Source: Nitratifractor sp.
GTDB taxonomy: Bacteria; Campylobacterota; Campylobacteria; Campylobacterales; Sulfurovaceae
Length of the DNA: 6,274 bases
Assembly: GCA_015485845.1 (NCBI GenBank)
Contig: WFSU01000004.1
Location: 1-6,274 of the forward strand
Reading direction: 5' to 3'
The position numbers were made by a program, and so were the translations under genes. Positions 1 to 6,274 of the stretch are shown here, one piece after another (the stretch's first letter is position 1; each line of letters begins with the position of its first letter). Below the pieces are notes generated by a model, which was not told the origin of the DNA, ran no database searches, and worked only from the letters and a program-made list of their open reading frames with translations.

Positions 1-2
1 CG

Positions 3-227
3 CTGCCCAACAAGCAGCCCAACACCATTTCGGTACAGTTTTACCTGCTGGCACTGTTGTTTATCCTGTTTGATGTGGAAATTATTTTCATGTTTCCGTG
101 GGCAATCGATTTCAAACTCCTCGGTTGGTTCGGTTTTGCGGAGATGATTCTTTTTATTGTTCTCCTCACCATTGGATTTATTTACGCTTGGAAGAAAGGA
201 GCCCTTGAATGGCACAGCATGAAGTAA
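3..227 (+). CDS. nuoA: NADH-quinone oxidoreductase subunit A (3' part)
   Basis: The last 74 codons of NuoA, a small membrane-arm subunit next to the quinone channel of complex I. The gene begins before the window, so the first transmembrane helix and the start are not seen. What is visible is the end of the first loop, then a hydrophobic helix with the family's conserved acidic motif (FDVE, residues about 23-26 of the fragment) followed by FPWA, then a second helix rich in L, I and F before a short basic C-terminus ending in HSMK. This matches the TM2-TM3 half of NuoA/ND3. The stop TAA is at 225-227, so the 3' end overlaps nuoB by 19 bp, which suggests translational coupling. It is the first nuo gene visible, and any operon promoter would lie upstream of the window. 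The identity is secure from motif, topology and position ahead of nuoB. Confidence 0.95.
   Translation: MPNKQPNTISVQFYLLALLFILFDVEIIFMFPWAIDFKLLGWFGFAEMILFIVLLTIGFIYAWKKGALEWHSMK
196..201 (+). promoter_or_regulatory. Shine-Dalgarno sequence for nuoB
   Basis: AAGGAG lies 7 bases ahead of the ATG at 209 and inside the nuoA reading frame. It supports the 209 start, which gives a protein beginning MAQHEVNY, as the true nuoB start despite the 19 bp overlap with nuoA. Confidence 0.8.
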
Positions 228-721
228 ACTACGCCTCGACCGGAGGCTTGCCGGTGGCGCTGACCACCGTGGACAAACTGCTCAACTGGGGACGCGCCAA
301 CTCTCTTTGGCCGATGACCTACGGACTCGCGTGCTGTGCGATCGAAATGATGGCCACGGGGGCGAGCCGCTTTGACTTTGACCGGATGGGGGTCATCTTC
401 CGTGCCTCTCCGCGTCAGTCGGACGTGTTGATCCTCGCGGGGACACTGAGCAAGAAGCATTCGGAGTTTGCCCGTCGTCTCTACGACCAGATGCCCGATC
501 CCAAATGGGTCATCTCGATGGGAAGCTGCGCCAACACCGGCGGAATGTTCAACACCTACGCCACGGTGCAGGGGGTGGATCGGATTGTCCCAGTGGACAT
601 TTATCTTCCCGGCTGCGCCCCGCGTCCTGAGACGTTGCAATATGCAGTCATGATGCTTCAGAAGAAGATCAACCGCCAGTCGGGCAACATGAACAAGAAC
701 ACCAAGCAGAGGTTTGTCTAA
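209..721 (+). CDS. nuoB: NADH-quinone oxidoreductase subunit B (N2 cluster protein)
   Basis: NuoB (PSST/Nqo6) carries the terminal [4Fe-4S] cluster N2, which hands electrons to quinone at the interface with NuoD. The 170-residue product is of normal length. It shows the whole ligand set: the tandem cysteines C42-C43 in the motif [11 protein letters not shown]107 in [11 protein letters not shown], and C136 in [10 protein letters not shown]. The segment around residues 54-72 (RFDFDRMG, then [10 protein letters not shown]) is the usual quinone-site region. The C-terminal tail after about residue 150 is basic and polar and probably variable. It overlaps nuoA by 19 bp, and its TAA shares one base with the nuoC ATG (TAATG), so the three genes are likely coupled. 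Nothing is missing, and this is expected to be a functional subunit on the cytoplasmic side at the membrane surface. Confidence 0.98.
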   Translation: MAQHEVNYASTGGLPVALTTVDKLLNWGRANSLWPMTYGLACCAIEMMATGASRFDFDRMGVIFRASPRQSDVLILAGTLSKKHSEFARRLYDQMPDPKWVISMGSCANTGGMFNTYATVQGVDRIVPVDIYLPGCAPRPETLQYAVMMLQKKINRQSGNMNKNTKQRFV

Positions 722-1509
722 TGCGAAAATATACTCCCAAAGATAATGTACAGGGCAAAGCTAAATACACCGACCGCTTCTGGGTCGCTCCGCGTGTGCC
801 GCGTGAGTCGTTTGATGAGGATAGCCATTTCGCTGCTGTGCATAAGGCGATGAACGAAGCGGTTGACGTGTTGGATGCGTACGTGGAGCTGGATCAACTC
901 GTGATCCATATCCGCCCCGAGGACAACATCGCAGCACTCAAAGTCCTTAAAAACAGATGCGATTATGCCATGTGTTCCGAGCTGAGTGCGATCGATTATC
1001 TTGCACAGGACGGGGAGTTTGAAATCTTTTATCAGATGCTCAATCTCAAGAAGGCCAAACGCACCCGTATCCTGACGCGTATCAAAGAAAATCAAGCCAT
1101 TGAGAGCATCGTCCCTCTCTACGCCATGGCCAACTTCGCTGAGCGGGAAATGTACGATATGTTCGGCATTTATGTCAACAACCATTCCTATCTCAAGCGG
1201 ATCATCATGCCCGATGACTGGGTGGGTCATCCGTTGCGCAAGACGTATCCGCTCCAGGGGGACGAGCACGCCGCCTGGTACGAAGTGGACAAGATCTTCG
1301 GCAAAGAGCATCGCGACGTGATCGGCCCGGAAAACCGGGATCCGGGACGCATCGACCGCTACGATTCCCAGCGCTTCTCCCGTGTGGGGTATGAAGTACC
1401 GTTTGGTGCCCAGGAGGCTGAGAGTGAGACGGAACAACCGATCGAGTACAGTAAGCAGATACTGGTCGACTATACCACGGGCTCTGAAGTCCTGGATACA
1501 CGAAAGTAG
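721..1509 (+). CDS. nuoC: NADH-quinone oxidoreductase subunit C (30 kDa type)
   Basis: NuoC (30 kDa/Nqo5) is a peripheral-arm scaffold subunit that packs against NuoD and has no cofactor. The product is 262 residues. The family signature is clear: ERE at 141-143, YDMFGI at 145-150, H155, and [11 protein letters not shown] at about 164-174. About 85 residues follow the signature, including an acidic stretch near 230-240 (EAESETEQP). This makes the protein longer than Thermus Nqo5 and close to the length known from Campylobacterota NuoC. The gene is separate from nuoD, unlike the fused nuoCD of E. coli. The start at 721 overlaps the nuoB stop by one base, and a weak AGAGG at 708-712 lies 8 bases before it. 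The stop TAG at 1507-1509 lies within the nuoD ribosome binding site. Confidence 0.97.
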   Translation: MRKYTPKDNVQGKAKYTDRFWVAPRVPRESFDEDSHFAAVHKAMNEAVDVLDAYVELDQLVIHIRPEDNIAALKVLKNRCDYAMCSELSAIDYLAQDGEFEIFYQMLNLKKAKRTRILTRIKENQAIESIVPLYAMANFAEREMYDMFGIYVNNHSYLKRIIMPDDWVGHPLRKTYPLQGDEHAAWYEVDKIFGKEHRDVIGPENRDPGRIDRYDSQRFSRVGYEVPFGAQEAESETEQPIEYSKQILVDYTTGSEVLDTRK

Positions 1510-1513
1510 GAGG
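1508..1513 (+). promoter_or_regulatory. Shine-Dalgarno sequence for nuoD
   Basis: AGGAGG sits 4 bases ahead of the nuoD ATG at 1518 and overlaps the nuoC stop codon TAG. Ribosomes terminating on nuoC would be placed directly over the nuoD start site. Confidence 0.8.
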
Positions 1514-1517
1514 GGTT

Positions 1518-2744
1518 ATGCAGCAGCCTAATAAACTGAAACCGTTTTTTGAGAACCTCAATTTCGAGCGGGATGACAACACCATGGTGATCAACTTTGG
1601 TCCCCAGCACCCCTCGGCACACGGTCAGCTTCGCCTGATTCTGGAGCTTGAAGGGGAAAAAGTGGTCAAAGCCCACCCCGACATCGGTTATCTCCACCGT
1701 GGAGTCGAGAAGATGGCCGAAAACATGATCTACAATGAGTTTCTCCCCACCACGGATCGCCTTGACTACATCGCTTCGACATCAAACAATTACGCGTTTG
1801 CTCTTTCGGTCGAGAAATTGATCGGGTTGGAAGTGCCCCGTCGGGCGCAAGTGATCCGGACGATGCTTCTGGAGCTTAACCGAATTATGTCACACCTTTT
1901 CTTCCTCGCAACGCACGCACTCGATGTGGGGGCGATGTCGATCTTTTTGTATGCCTTCCGGGAACGGGAGTTTGCGATGGATCTCGTCGAAGATTACTGT
2001 GGGGCACGTCTGACCCACTCCGCCGTACGGATTGGGGGGGTTCCCCTTGATCTTCCGGCTGGATGGCTGGAACAGCTCAGTACGTATATCGACAAACTTC
2101 CCGAGCAGATCAAACTCTATGAGGATCTTCTGACGGAAAACCGCATTTGGAAAATGCGCCTTGAAGATGTAGGGGTTGTCACACCCGAAGATGCTCTCAG
2201 TTGGGGCTGTACCGGTGTCCTGTTGCGTGGATCGGGCATTCAGTACGATGTTCGCAAAGAAGAGCCGTATGAACTCTATGGTGAACTGGACTTTGACATT
2301 CCGGTCAGCGATCGCAACGACAGTTATGGCCGTTACCGCCTCTACATGGAGGAGATGAAAGAATCGATCAAAATTCTCCGCCAGCTCATTCCCATGCACC
2401 GCAAGAGCGAACCGCAGATCATGGCACACAATCCCAAATACATCTCTGCCCCCAAAGAAGAGATCATGACACAGAACTATGCCCTGATGCAACACTTCGT
2501 CCTTGTCACCCAGGGGATGCGCCCGCCCAAAGGAACCGTGTACGCCCCGACCGAATCCCCCAAAGGGGAGTTGGGCTTCTTTATCCGTTCTGAGGGTGAG
2601 CCGTATGCGTACCGACTCAAAGTCCGGGCACCCAGCTTTTTCCACACGGGAATTCTGCAACACATCCTCCCCGGTACGTACCTCGCGGACGTGGTTGCCA
2701 TCATCGGAAACACCAACATCGTCTTCGGCGAAGTTGACCGCTAA
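1518..2744 (+). CDS. nuoD: NADH-quinone oxidoreductase subunit D (49 kDa type)
   Basis: NuoD (49 kDa/Nqo4) forms the quinone-binding chamber together with NuoB and descends from the [NiFe]-hydrogenase large subunit. The 408-residue product is of typical length and intact. Visible family blocks are GPQHPSAHG (28-36), the 49 kDa signature [10 protein letters not shown] (59-68), and LPTTDRLDY (76-84). By alignment from memory with the bovine protein, H35 and Y84 match the quinone-headgroup ligands His59 and Tyr108. Later blocks include [10 protein letters not shown] (about residue 172 onward), PKGELGFF and [10 protein letters not shown] in the C-terminal half, and the classic ending FGEVDR. A run of seven G at 2034-2040 falls within the RIGGV codons and is in frame. 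No nickel-site cysteines are visible, as expected for complex I. It lies 8 bases after nuoC and 12 bases before the next gene. Confidence 0.98.
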   Translation: MQQPNKLKPFFENLNFERDDNTMVINFGPQHPSAHGQLRLILELEGEKVVKAHPDIGYLHRGVEKMAENMIYNEFLPTTDRLDYIASTSNNYAFALSVEKLIGLEVPRRAQVIRTMLLELNRIMSHLFFLATHALDVGAMSIFLYAFREREFAMDLVEDYCGARLTHSAVRIGGVPLDLPAGWLEQLSTYIDKLPEQIKLYEDLLTENRIWKMRLEDVGVVTPEDALSWGCTGVLLRGSGIQYDVRKEEPYELYGELDFDIPVSDRNDSYGRYRLYMEEMKESIKILRQLIPMHRKSEPQIMAHNPKYISAPKEEIMTQNYALMQHFVLVTQGMRPPKGTVYAPTESPKGELGFFIRSEGEPYAYRLKVRAPSFFHTGILQHILPGTYLADVVAIIGNTNIVFGEVDR

Positions 2745-2745
2745 A

Positions 2746-2751
2746 AAGGAG
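2746..2751 (+). promoter_or_regulatory. Shine-Dalgarno sequence for the nuoE-position gene
   Basis: AAGGAG lies 5 bases ahead of the ATG at 2757, in the only gap (12 bases) between nuoD and the small downstream gene. It supports translation of that short frame. Confidence 0.75.
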
Positions 2752-2756
2752 TCCAG

Positions 2757-2990
2757 ATGAAACGATACGATTTACGCCATCTTCATGATGATTTTTACGA
2801 CCGAATGGTTGAGCTGATCGATACCGGTCTCCGTGCCGAAGAGGTGGGGATCTTCCTTTTTGAAGTGGGAGATTTCTCAGCGATCCAGAAGAGTGCTGAT
2901 GTGGTCAAAGAACACGGCCATGAGCTGATGAATTCGCTCAAGTTCAACGAAGTGGACTGGACGATCGTCGTCAAGAAAAAGGCTGCCTGA
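2757..2990 (+). CDS. Small NuoE-position complex I protein, HP1264-like
   Basis: A 77-residue soluble protein in the slot where nuoE normally lies. It has no cysteine at all, so it cannot carry the N1a [2Fe-2S] cluster of true NuoE (a thioredoxin-fold protein of about 160 residues). Its sequence pattern resembles the short protein found at this place in Campylobacterota, as I recall it from H. pylori HP1264 and C. jejuni Cj1575c. Shared features are the start MKRYDLR, the central FEVGDFS (residues 35-41), and the ending SLKFNEVDWTIVVKKK. Databases often call such proteins NuoE from position alone. The function is not established from sequence. A role as a small partner of the following flavoprotein, or in docking it to NuoG, is inference. 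It has a good ribosome binding site, and its TGA overlaps the next ATG by one base, implying coupled synthesis with that protein. Confidence 0.88.
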   Translation: MKRYDLRHLHDDFYDRMVELIDTGLRAEEVGIFLFEVGDFSAIQKSADVVKEHGHELMNSLKFNEVDWTIVVKKKAA

Positions 2991-4999
2991 TGAGTCACGT
3001 GGTTTTCTCGACGTGGCGCGGTGAGCAGATCGACAACCGGGGCAAAGATCCCGAAGCGTATGTCGCATCGGCTTACAGCCTGCCCGAAGAGTATACCGCC
3101 GATACCCGATCCAAAGCATTCGTCGGCTGGGACGGTGTCGCGATCTTCGAAGAGGAGATCGATGCCGTACGTCTGGCAACCGAATACGCCGCGCAGTATC
3201 AGAAGTATTCTGAAGCGTGCGGACGGTGTGCACCGGGTCGCTGGGGTGGGCGGATACTCTATGACCTTCTGGACAAGATTGCCCGGGGCGAAGGGGAGTT
3301 TGCCGATATTGAGCACCTGCAGGAAGTTGCCCGGACGATGATGCTCACTTCCAAATGTGAGATCGGGCGCACCGTCCCCAAACCGATCCTCGACCTGATG
3401 GATCACTACAAAGAGCAGTTTGACGCGTGCATCCTCGAGCAGAAACAATCGATCCACTACGAAGCGGACAAAACCTACATTGCCAAAGTAACAGCTCCCT
3501 GTACCGATGCCTGCCCTTCTCATGTCGATATCCCGGCATACATCGAAGGGGTACGGGACATGCAGTTTGCCGATTCGCTCCAGGCGACCCGTCAGACGAT
3601 GCCGCTGGCGCACACCTGCGGTCGTGTCTGTCCCCACCCTTGCGAAACGGCCTGCCGTCGTACCAACCTCGACGAGCCTGTTTCGATCATGGAACTCAAG
3701 CGCCTCGGAGCCGACTATGAGACCGATCACGGGCTGGGATATCTTCACCCCATGGAGCCCAAACCGCTGCGCAATGATGGCAAAAAGGTAGCGATTATCG
3801 GTGCCGGCCCTGCCGGATTGACCGCTGCATACTACCTGGCACTTGAAGGGATTCAAGTCGATATCTTCGAGGAACTCCCCGTCCTCGGGGGTGAAGTTGC
3901 CGTCGGAGTGCCTCAGTATCGTATGCCGATCGAGAAGTACAACAAGGACATTGAGCTGGTCACCTCCATGGAGGCAGTCACGGTACACACCAATCATCGG
4001 GTTGATGCCGAACGCCTCAAAGAGATAGATGCCGAATACGATGCCACACTGCTGGCCTTTGGTACCCGCCTCTCCAAAAAGGTGCGTGCCGACAATGAGC
4101 GTCCGGAGATCCAGGGATACTGGGGCGCTATTGACATGCTTGACAAAGTGAACCTCTGGACAAAATACAAGATCGGTTCCCCCGCATCTGAAGATCTCAA
4201 AGGCAAAACCGTCGTCTGCGTTGGAGGGGGCTTTACTTCGATGGACGTCGTCCGCTGCGCTGTGCGTGAAGGAGCCAAAAAAGTGATCATGCTCTATCGC
4301 CGGGATGAAAAGACCATCATTCGCAACACAACGTACGAGGAGTACCACGAAGCGGTCGAAGAAGGGGTGGAGTTTATCTTCCATTCTGCCGTCGAAAAGA
4401 TCGTGGATGAAAATGATGTCCTTAAAAGCCTCAAAATTAACAAATTTGAACTGGTTCCCGACCCCGATGGCGGGCGGCCCCAGCTGGTCAAGATCGAGGA
4501 TGGGGACTTTGAAATCGAGACAGACTTTTTGATCCCTGCTGTTTCACAGGCGGCGGATTTGCAACTGCTTCCTGAAGAGTGGGATATCAAGCTTACCAGC
4601 TGGAACACCATCCTGACCAATGGTAAAGATTACATGACATCCCGTCCCGGTTTGTTCGGAGCAGGAGACTGTGAGTATGGGCCGATGACGATCGTTAATG
4701 CCGTGGGTCAGGCCAAACGAGCCGCTTCGGTTATCAGTCGTTACATTTACGACGGAGAAGTAAGCCTCACCGATGAAGAGATCATGGAAGATCACCTCCA
4801 GAAACTCAAAGTATACGACAAAAACGAAACCATTACCGGATGGATGCCCGGTCTTCCGCGTCAGGTGAGCGAAAAGCTCGAGACGGACGAGCGCAGGACC
4901 AACAGCAAAGAGGTCAATCTTGGCTTCACCGGTGAAGAGGCGATTGCCGAAGCAGAGCGCTGCATGCGGTGTTATTATATTTCGATGGTGGCGGTGTGA
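2990..4999 (+). CDS. NuoF-position fusion: N3-like FeS domain plus GltD-like FAD/NAD(P)H oxidoreductase
   Basis: A 669-residue protein in the nuoF slot. Residues 1 to about 70 have no fold I recognise. Residues 74-145 resemble the C-terminal N3-cluster domain of NuoF: EACGRCAPGR carries C77 and C80, and SKCEIGRTVP carries C123, but the third ligand position is G83. The NADH/FMN Rossmann and SLBB parts of NuoF are absent. From about residue 160 it is a GltD/NfnB-type oxidoreductase. An N-terminal FeS region has C171, C175, C210, C214, C218 and C222. The FAD site is GAGPAG (271-276) with E294. The NAD(P) site is GGGFTSMD (412-419) followed by YRRDE (436-440), where the arginine pair is typical of NADPH-using relatives. 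The C-terminal FAD motif is FGAGD (556-560). The tail EAERCMRC has C658 and C661. It probably feeds electrons into NuoG, or takes them out, through FAD. The donor and direction are not determined by sequence. It overlaps the previous gene by one base (TGATG). Confidence 0.92.
   Translation: MSHVVFSTWRGEQIDNRGKDPEAYVASAYSLPEEYTADTRSKAFVGWDGVAIFEEEIDAVRLATEYAAQYQKYSEACGRCAPGRWGGRILYDLLDKIARGEGEFADIEHLQEVARTMMLTSKCEIGRTVPKPILDLMDHYKEQFDACILEQKQSIHYEADKTYIAKVTAPCTDACPSHVDIPAYIEGVRDMQFADSLQATRQTMPLAHTCGRVCPHPCETACRRTNLDEPVSIMELKRLGADYETDHGLGYLHPMEPKPLRNDGKKVAIIGAGPAGLTAAYYLALEGIQVDIFEELPVLGGEVAVGVPQYRMPIEKYNKDIELVTSMEAVTVHTNHRVDAERLKEIDAEYDATLLAFGTRLSKKVRADNERPEIQGYWGAIDMLDKVNLWTKYKIGSPASEDLKGKTVVCVGGGFTSMDVVRCAVREGAKKVIMLYRRDEKTIIRNTTYEEYHEAVEEGVEFIFHSAVEKIVDENDVLKSLKINKFELVPDPDGGRPQLVKIEDGDFEIETDFLIPAVSQAADLQLLPEEWDIKLTSWNTILTNGKDYMTSRPGLFGAGDCEYGPMTIVNAVGQAKRAASVISRYIYDGEVSLTDEEIMEDHLQKLKVYDKNETITGWMPGLPRQVSEKLETDERRTNSKEVNLGFTGEEAIAEAERCMRCYYISMVAV
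3218..3358 (+). other. Degenerate N3-type [4Fe-4S] motif in the NuoF-position protein
   Basis: This codes for residues 77-123 of the fusion protein. The canonical NuoF ligand set is CxxCxxC, then about 40 residues, then C. Here C77, C80 and C123 are present, but codon 83 (3236-3238) is GGT, glycine, so only three of four ligands remain. The spacing and the flanking residues (EACGRC, LTSKCEIGRTVP) are otherwise those of the NuoF domain. The site might hold a cluster with a non-cysteine fourth ligand, a [3Fe-4S] cluster, or none. Confidence 0.8.
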
Positions 5000-5000
5000 T

Positions 5001-6274
5001 ATGAGCGTACGTGAACCTAACAAAACCATTACTGTTACAATCGATGGCCAAGAGTGTCGGGGCGAATGGGGTCAGACGATTCTCCAGGTGGCACGCGCCA
5101 ACGACATTTACATCCCCACCATGTGCTACCTTTCCAAGGTCGAGCCCATCACCTCCTGTCGGATGTGTGTGGTGGAAGTCGAAAACGTCGAAGGGATGAT
5201 CCTCTCCTGTCAGGAGAAAGCCGTCGACGGTGCGGTCATCACCACCCATTCGGATGATCTCTATCGCGAGCGGCAGAACATTACCAAACTTTATGATGTC
5301 AACCACCCGCTCGAGTGCGGTGTGTGTGACAAAAGCGGGGAGTGCGATCTGCAAGGCAAGACGATAGAATTTGGTGTGGATCAGCAGACGTTCACCGCCC
5401 GGGATCAGCACCGTCCGGTACAGGACTGGGGCTTCATTTCCTACGATCCGGCGCTGTGCATCCTCTGCGAAAAGTGCGTCCATGTCTGCAACGAAGTGGT
5501 CGGAGACGAAGCCCTCCAGATCAGTGTCGGCGGGTATAAGTCCACCATCATCAACACCAAACTCGACCAGCAATGTGCCGAATGCGGTGAGTGTATGGCG
5601 GTCTGCCCCGTCGGTGCCCTGGTGAGTACCGATTTCAAATACACGGCCAACGCCTGGGAGATGACCCGAATCCCGGCCAGTTGTTCCCACTGCTCCAGTG
5701 GATGTCAGCTCTATTATGAAGTGAAGCATGAGAGTATTGATAATGCACAGGAAAAGATTTACCGTGTGACCAATGAATCGGAATTCAGCTCATTGTGTGG
5801 TGCTGGGCGTTTTGCCTTTGACTATGCCAATCAAGAGGTGATACAGGATGCGACGGCCTTCGATCACGCCATTGCGGCTCTCAAGCAAGCTGATACCATC
5901 CGATTCTCAGCGACGATCACCAATGAAGAAGCACTGCTGCTGGAGCAATTCCGTGCTGCCCACGATGTCAAACTGGTGTGCGACGATGCCTATGGGTATC
6001 AGCGTTTCCTGAGCGCCTATCGAGAGGTGAGCGGCACCACCCTCTACAGCGCTTCTCTGGATGAGGTAGCCCATTCCCGTGCGATTGTGGTTCTTGGAAC
6101 CCGTATCTATGACGACAACCCCATGGTCAAGTATCACATGGCAATGGCGAGCAAACGTCATCAGGCACGCATCGCCTATTTCCATCCGATGGAAGATGCC
6201 CGTATGCAGAACCTCGTCACCCAATTCGTCAAATACGAAGTGGGGAGTGAAGAGGGTGTGGCGGCTTTGCTGGC
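5001..6274 (+). CDS. nuoG: NADH-quinone oxidoreductase subunit G (5' part)
   Basis: NuoG (75 kDa/Nqo3) carries the iron-sulfur wire of the peripheral arm. The first 424 codons are seen, and the frame is open to the window end. Order of sites: a [2Fe-2S] ferredoxin domain with C42, C53, C56 and C70 (N1b); the H102, C106, C109, C115 set (N5); a region with two full 4Fe-4S motifs, C153-C156-C159-C163 and C192-C195-C198-C202P; then C228, C231, C235 and C266, matching the N7 site of E. coli and Thermus. From about residue 280 the molybdopterin-oxidoreductase-like domain begins and is cut off. E. coli NuoG has one cluster (N4) where this protein can hold two. The ATG at 5001 is one base after the upstream stop, with only weak purine-rich sequence ahead (GGTGGCGGTG), so translation probably depends on coupling. 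Usual family length is about 800-900, so roughly half is outside the window. Confidence 0.96.
   Translation, partial: MSVREPNKTITVTIDGQECRGEWGQTILQVARANDIYIPTMCYLSKVEPITSCRMCVVEVENVEGMILSCQEKAVDGAVITTHSDDLYRERQNITKLYDVNHPLECGVCDKSGECDLQGKTIEFGVDQQTFTARDQHRPVQDWGFISYDPALCILCEKCVHVCNEVVGDEALQISVGGYKSTIINTKLDQQCAECGECMAVCPVGALVSTDFKYTANAWEMTRIPASCSHCSSGCQLYYEVKHESIDNAQEKIYRVTNESEFSSLCGAGRFAFDYANQEVIQDATAFDHAIAALKQADTIRFSATITNEEALLLEQFRAAHDVKLVCDDAYGYQRFLSAYREVSGTTLYSASLDEVAHSRAIVVLGTRIYDDNPMVKYHMAMASKRHQARIAYFHPMEDARMQNLVTQFVKYEVGSEEGVAALL
5457..5606 (+). other. Tandem 4Fe-4S ferredoxin-like motif in NuoG
   Basis: This codes for residues 153-202. Two CxxCxxCxxxC motifs, the second followed by proline, give the eight cysteines of a bacterial 2x[4Fe-4S] ferredoxin fold. 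The expected pairing is C153, C156, C159 with C202, and C192, C195, C198 with C163. E. coli NuoG, as I recall it, keeps only the first three and the last cysteine here, the N4 site. A second cluster is therefore likely. Confidence 0.88.
5682..5798 (+). other. N7 [4Fe-4S] site in NuoG
   Basis: This codes for residues 228-266: C228, C231 and C235 in the pattern CxxCxxxC, followed after 30 residues by C266 in LCGAGRF. It matches the N7 cluster site known from E. coli and Thermus NuoG, inherited from molybdopterin enzymes and missing from mitochondrial complex I. N7 lies away from the main electron path in known structures. Confidence 0.88.

Noticed and set aside
718..1437. A 239-codon minus-strand open frame opposite nuoC.
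   Set aside because: It is antisense to a well-supported nuoC with no motif of its own. The same holds for minus-strand frames at 182-640, 1890-2663, 4544-5029 and 4926-5729.
2034..2040. A run of seven G in nuoD, considered as a phase-variable tract of the kind known in Campylobacter.
   Set aside because: It is short for phase variation, the frame is intact, and it encodes the conserved RIGGV segment of an essential-type subunit.
2795..4384. A 529-codon open frame on the minus strand across the small gene and the fusion gene.
   Set aside because: It lies fully antisense to genes with clear family motifs, has no recognisable domain, and arises from codon bias in the + strand genes.
2757..4999. 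The possibility that the small gene and the fusion gene are a frameshifted or broken nuoE/nuoF.
   Set aside because: Both have complete frames with good starts and conserved motifs throughout, and the larger one has full FAD and NAD(P) sites. The lack of NuoE/NuoF sequence reflects replacement rather than decay.
2990..4999. Annotation as glutamate synthase small subunit (gltD).
   Set aside because: The GltD-like part is real, but the NuoF-type N3 domain at the N-terminus, the position between nuoD and nuoG, and the coupled junctions point to a complex I role. No gltB is visible.
5001..6274. Annotation of the nuoG fragment as formate dehydrogenase or [FeFe]-hydrogenase.
   Set aside because: The N1b-N5-2x4Fe4S-N7 order resembles both, but no H-cluster motif is seen, the gene sits directly in a nuo operon, and the part after N7 begins like the NuoG molybdopterin-fold domain. 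The remainder is outside the window.

Overview
The window lies inside a nuo operon for respiratory complex I (NADH-quinone oxidoreductase type, H+-translocating). Everything is on the + strand in the order nuoA (3' end), nuoB, nuoC, nuoD, a small gene in the nuoE position, a large flavoprotein gene in the nuoF position, and nuoG (5' part, running off the window). The best taxonomic fit is a Campylobacterota (formerly Epsilonproteobacteria) member. The reasons are the separate nuoC and nuoD genes, the short cysteine-free protein in the nuoE slot that resembles H. pylori HP1264 and its relatives, and the absence of ordinary NuoE and NuoF. Base composition looks close to or slightly above 50% GC by eye. 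That is high for Helicobacter or Campylobacter and fits better with free-living chemolithotrophs of the Sulfurovum/Nitratifractor type. The genus is an inference.

Layout. Positions 3-227 hold the C-terminal 74 codons of nuoA. nuoB (209-721) overlaps nuoA by 19 bp. nuoC (721-1509) overlaps nuoB by one base. nuoD (1518-2744) and the small nuoE-position gene (2757-2990) each follow after a short gap with a good Shine-Dalgarno sequence. The nuoF-position gene (2990-4999) overlaps its predecessor by one base, and nuoG (5001-6274, incomplete) starts one base after it. There is no intergenic space for a promoter or terminator, so this is one transcript with probable translational coupling.

How the parts work together. 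NuoB (cluster N2) and NuoD form the quinone-reducing end, NuoC braces the arm, NuoA belongs to the membrane arm, and NuoG carries the iron-sulfur wire. All of these keep their key residues. The electron-input end is very different from the textbook enzyme. The NADH/FMN domain of NuoF and the N1a [2Fe-2S] protein NuoE are absent. In their place are a 77-residue protein without cysteines and a 669-residue protein. The latter joins a remnant NuoF-type N3-cluster domain, with one of its four ligand cysteines replaced by glycine, to a complete GltD/NfnB-like FeS-FAD-NAD(P)H oxidoreductase. NuoG carries a full 2x[4Fe-4S] ferredoxin-like cysteine set where E. coli NuoG has one cluster, and it also has the N7 site. 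Together these suggest a complex I whose electron donor or acceptor, and perhaps direction of flow, differs from the canonical NADH dehydrogenase. This input module is the most interesting part of the window.
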